Assembly (NCBI RefSeq): GCF_021018895.1
Contig: NC_079384.1
Coordinates: 7,696,140-7,760,139 of the forward strand
Direction of reading: 5' to 3'
Length of the DNA stretch: 64,000 bases
Source: Seriola aureovittata
Taxonomy: Eukaryota; Chordata; Actinopteri; Carangiformes; Carangidae
This document shows positions 60,120 to 64,000 of the stretch, one piece after another (within the stretch, counting starts at the first letter, position 1; each line of letters begins with the position of its first letter). The translations under genes and the position numbers were made by a program. The notes under the pieces were generated by a model. It was given only the letters and a program-made list of their open reading frames with translations, searched no databases and was not told where the DNA came from.

Positions 60120-63100
60120 TTAATAAACATTCTTAGGCTACACTAAGAATTGAAGACTTGATTAAGCTTGACTGACAGAAAAAGGACTTCTGAACATAAG
60201 CGATAAATGCTCATGACTTTGAATTCAATTTGATATATTAGTAGTCGTTATCATCAAGATTTTCACCTCAGCACTACTCACCCTCTACTTCTTAAGTCCT
60301 CCAATCCAAATAAAAGAGACACCTCCCCTAAAACATTTCTCTTTTCACTGCCTGTCTGTCACAGGGTTCATCAGCCACCATCTAACCTCTCAGGTATAAA
60401 AGTGTTTGCTGCACACATGTGTAACTTTCCATCTTTTGGGGGGTGGGGTGAGGCGAGGCATATGAGGTGGGGGTATCCAGATGGCCCCTTAATTAAAACC
60501 AGATGTTGGCAGTTAAAAAAAAGAATGGGGGGAAAATGAAAGGATGCATATATTACACTGAGAAATAATAAAGACAGTCACCTGGATAACAGTTTGTGAT
60601 TATACAGCTAATCTTCTGTTTTTTGAGTAATCACAAGTGGGCACCAATAAAAGACAGGAAGTAGTCAATACAAAGTTTAACAATAGCATTCATTTTTAAG
60701 CGGTGCTCATTGATTATGATAGCAAAAGATAAGTCATAAGGTCATAAAAGTGTCATTAAAGATAAATTATTCTCAGTGTTAAACTTGTTCACGCTGGCAG
60801 TTTATAAATATAATTTGCCCTAAAACAATGTCAAACGTAAATTCTCAAACACATTTTTTAGCCTTCTCTAAACATACTAAACCCTTGTTTTGGCTAAACC
60901 TCACTGCAAAACAAACACGCCTGTCAGATGACATGTCACAAATCTGCTTCAAATTATCCACCCTCACATAACCATTCAGGTCCATATATTTCTGAGGTAA
61001 AACAGTATTGGCAACAAGTCAGCATTAATTCACTCCAAAGTTCTTGACTCGAACAAACTCCACAGTAGGCTGCGCTAACCACCGCTGAAAAGTCATAACC
61101 ACAGTGGTTATTGTAGGGCTGGCGTTAGCCATATTGTAGCTCAACACCTTCTAATGACCGTCAGCCTATTGCAGCTCACTTTAGATGTGTAACGTGATAC
61201 TGCTGTTCACACCACAAACCAACAGGTCTTCAGGGACTTTTCAAAAGGTGTCTTGTAATTGACTCCCACTGAATGGCAGCCTTAACTGACTGGCTGAGTA
61301 GTTAGAGTTGTTGAAAGATAAATAAGGAAGGAAGAGGAGTTCTGGTTGGAGAGTAAAACAGATTAGAGCTGCCAGAGGCCTATGGTGTTTCTGGCAGAAA
61401 ACAAACTGATTTTGTTTTATGAAACCAAGTTTGGCTTATGCCATCTGCAAGCTCTGTGATTACAGTCTTGGCAATGTGTGAAGGTCAAGTACAATGTTTT
61501 AAACACTGAGAACACAAACAAAATCCTTCCTTCACCCTTTTGTGTTTTTCTTCATTTCCATTCTGTCTCATTTAGAATCCTAGTTTTTAATTTTATAATC
61601 GGATGGGGGGGGTTTCAGGAGTCTGTTGCATTCCTGCGAGCTTACGAAGCCATCTCACCTGGTTGTTATTATGCATGCTTTTTGTGTGGTATGGCTGCCC
61701 CACTCCCTCTTCCCCAATAACCCTCTCCTCACCTCAGCCTTGAAATAATAAACATTACTTTGTCATGGCACCCTGGCACATATAGCCCCCTGCCTCGCCC
61801 TGACCAGCAGACCTGAGAGCTTAGACCCCAAAGATAACGCTCATTTGTAGTTTTTTCATGCTGCAGCAGAGGGGATATAGTTGGATTCAAGAGTTAAGTG
61901 CTTCTTCATGACGCTACGTTCTGGTCTGCTGTGTTTTTGATTATGCGCAAAGCTGCTTCATCTCTCTTCGAAATGGCGTGCTTGTGTCAGTGGGCTATGT
62001 AAACACCTGAGCCTTCATATATGAGCATCAATGTTGACTTTTCAAAGTACAGGCATGAGAGCAAATATATATAGAACCTAAAGGTCAAGTGAGACTGTGC
62101 TGGTTGAAGGAGAAAGGCGAATTACGAATCACTAAACGAAACTTCCTCATTTTACCAAGAGAATGTAATGTGGGGAAATATTAAGAATACTGATGTCCTA
62201 TAACCTGGTCTCCTTTTAGCAGACTTCAACCACATTAAAGTCTGTTGAAATCTTAAAAAAACAAAAAAAAAAAACACACAAGTTGCACATCTGGCTCTGT
62301 CACAATCACGATTTGACGGGGTTTTCCCTGCCCCCACCCTTATCTCAGGTTTCTGGGATAGTTGGGACAGGTGCACATTCAGGTGGAGCATAACTCAAAG
62401 ATCCTCTCTATTGCTCCTCACTGACAGCCACATATCTTAGAATATCATTGCTCTTCCATTGTGTGTTGAGGTTTGCACACCTGCATTTCACCGCTTTTTC
62501 AAGTGTGAGGAGTCGATCTCTCTGCTCCTTTTGTTAGCAACTTCAAGGCAAATAATTAAATTGCTTAAGTTAGGCCAAATACTGAAGTTTTGACCAGATT
62601 GTATTGTGTATTGCTTCCCGTTTGCAAGCTTGAAGTTAAAGCTGAAGTTTAAAAGAAGAGAAGTTTTAGGTCTGGATATGCAGCCGGCAGTTATGAGTTT
62701 CTGGGCTATGGCACTGGTATGGATTGTTTTTCCAGTCATTCGTGTTTGCGTGATGAGGTACCTTTTCCTCCTTTCCCCAATGAGTACTTGAAAGTAACAA
62801 TTTACCAACATGCTGCACAACTCCAAAGCATATCAACTTCTTGCCAAGCATGACTCTTTCATTATGTCTGTCAGGAGGAAAAGGAAATAGGAATGGATCA
62901 TGCCAGGATGGCTCTTGCCTGTGTCTGCCCGTCTAGTATGTCATGCATGCTTTTTAGCCACTGGTGCTCTCAGTTGGTGTCGGTAATTCTGGCCTGAGGT
63001 TAGAGTGCCAAGGTAAATTGTGACGCTTTCTTATTTTGTGGCCTGGTCCTACCACTGGTTGTGTTGCCTTGGCCATAGCTTGGCTTCAGCCATTACCACT

Positions 63101-64000
63101 CAGGAAACAGGAGTAGAGGACAGGAAGTGTGGTTTCCTTTGGTTTTACAGCACCATGTCACCATGCACGGCTCTGCTAGCTGCTGAACTGTGACATACAC
63201 TCATAGGAATTTGCTTTTATTAAAAATGACTGATTGCAGCCTCAAGGGTTTATTGTTAGCCTGTTTTGGTGTTTTGCAACTGCTTATGTTGCTATTCCTG
63301 AATAGTCATGTCACAGGGGGCAGTCTCTATATGCTTATTTTGCAGTTCAGAACACTTCATACAGTTTAACAGTCATTTTTTTTTTGCTGTCAGTTGTCGC
63401 CAAACCAGAGTCTGAATACAGAAAACAATACACAAATGAAGCCTCTATGCCATGAAAACCAGATCTTGTCCCATCACACTGGCCGAGGCGTTTTATTGGC
63501 TTGTGGGTGCGGCTGCCGATTGGCATCTGTCATCAGAGCATGCCCTCGCTCTACGCCAAGGTGAGTTTATTTGGTTTGATACGTGGTGTGCTGCCCATAT
63601 TTTCACAGGTGCCTGTGTTGTTGAACCAAGAGCCTGATTCCTGCTTTCCCTGGCAGACACAAGGCCCTGGTTGTCCAGAACTTCCTCTAGTGGACGAGGG
63701 GGAGGAAGGGTGCCCTTCTACACTCTACCCTAGGAAGCATTCCCCTTAAAAATATCCTCTCTCCAAATCTCACCAGCCTATTTCCTTTTATTGATTATTT
63801 AGGATTATTTAGGATTGAATTTGTGAACATTATTTGTGTTAATGAGAACCATTATTTGGGATGGACTGATACCATCTCAATGATGCTGCTCTGGAGCGAC
63901 ACTGCACTCATTTAGTCAGATACAGCAGCACAGTTTGACACTGGTTTTTAATAGCTACCAAGTCTGCAAATGACATGATTTTATTGGGCCAGTGACTGAT
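60120..64000. other. Intergenic sequence to the right edge, no gene seen
   Basis: AT-rich sequence with G-runs near 60.44 kb and 61.60 kb and an A-run near 62.26 kb. Two places look exon-like by splice words only, at about 62.68-62.76 kb and 63.53-63.56 kb (see rejected items). No similarity supports them. Confidence 0.4.

Noticed and set aside
62678..62791. Short ORF with a hydrophobic start (MQPAVMSFWAMALVW)
   Set aside because: T-rich sequence often gives hydrophobic peptides by chance. No promoter, conserved partner exon or family match is visible.
63450..63750. Possible exon ending CTCTACGCCAAG|GTGAGTT near the right edge, and a following CACAG acceptor
   Set aside because: Only splice words support it. 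The predicted peptides match nothing I recognise, and the context is cut by the window end.
1..64000. CRISPR arrays, rRNA or tRNA genes, bacterial operons, viral genes
   Set aside because: None was seen on either strand. The regular repeats are eukaryotic microsatellites, and no tRNA-like box A/box B cloverleaf was recognised by eye.

Overview
The window is vertebrate nuclear DNA, almost certainly from a teleost fish. The evidence is intron-rich genes with GT-AG introns, many long (GT)n/(CA)n microsatellites, short inverted-repeat transposon relics of kinds common in fish, and protein sequences that align clearly with human ATP6V0C, TBC1D24 and MGAT5B as recalled. No prokaryotic, viral, CRISPR or operon-like structure is visible. 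Three protein-coding genes can be supported.

Left part (1-17.9 kb, minus strand). The first coding exon of atp6v0c (V-ATPase proteolipid c subunit) is at 5272-5344. Its other exons must lie beyond the left edge, so 1-5271 is read as intron 1. Upstream of it on the same strand is a complete tbc1d24 gene: six coding exons between 9994 and 14848 (569 codons plus stop), and a probable first exon and promoter near 17.8 kb. The tandem order tbc1d24 then atp6v0c matches the human 16p13.3 arrangement as I recall it.

Middle part (20.7-36.9 kb, plus strand). A complete GT18-family glycosyltransferase gene lies divergent to tbc1d24. It has seventeen coding exons from 22185 to 36367 (749 codons plus stop), all of which join in frame. 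It resembles MGAT5B (GnT-Vb/GnT-IX) more than MGAT5 but is divergent. A short upstream non-coding exon and a polyadenylation signal can be proposed. Its introns carry microsatellites, a hAT-like relic, a common dispersed repeat and a TTAA-flanked MITE.

Right part (36.9-64 kb). I find no convincing gene here. It holds microsatellites, several transposon relics (including a second, inverted copy of the TTAA-flanked MITE), a roughly 0.2-kb tandem duplication near 39.3-39.8 kb, and some GC-richer unique blocks that could be conserved non-coding sequence or parts of a large intron.

Functional link. TBC1D24 is a TLDc-domain protein, and TLDc proteins as a class are known to interact with the V-ATPase, whose membrane rotor subunit is encoded next door. 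The glycosyltransferase acts in the Golgi lumen and has no evident pathway link beyond proximity. I did not find a clearly new biological system. The most useful leads are a possible in-frame N-terminal extension of Tbc1d24, a uORF ahead of the glycosyltransferase, a complementary (GT)n/(CA)n pair inside one intron, and the paired MITE copies.
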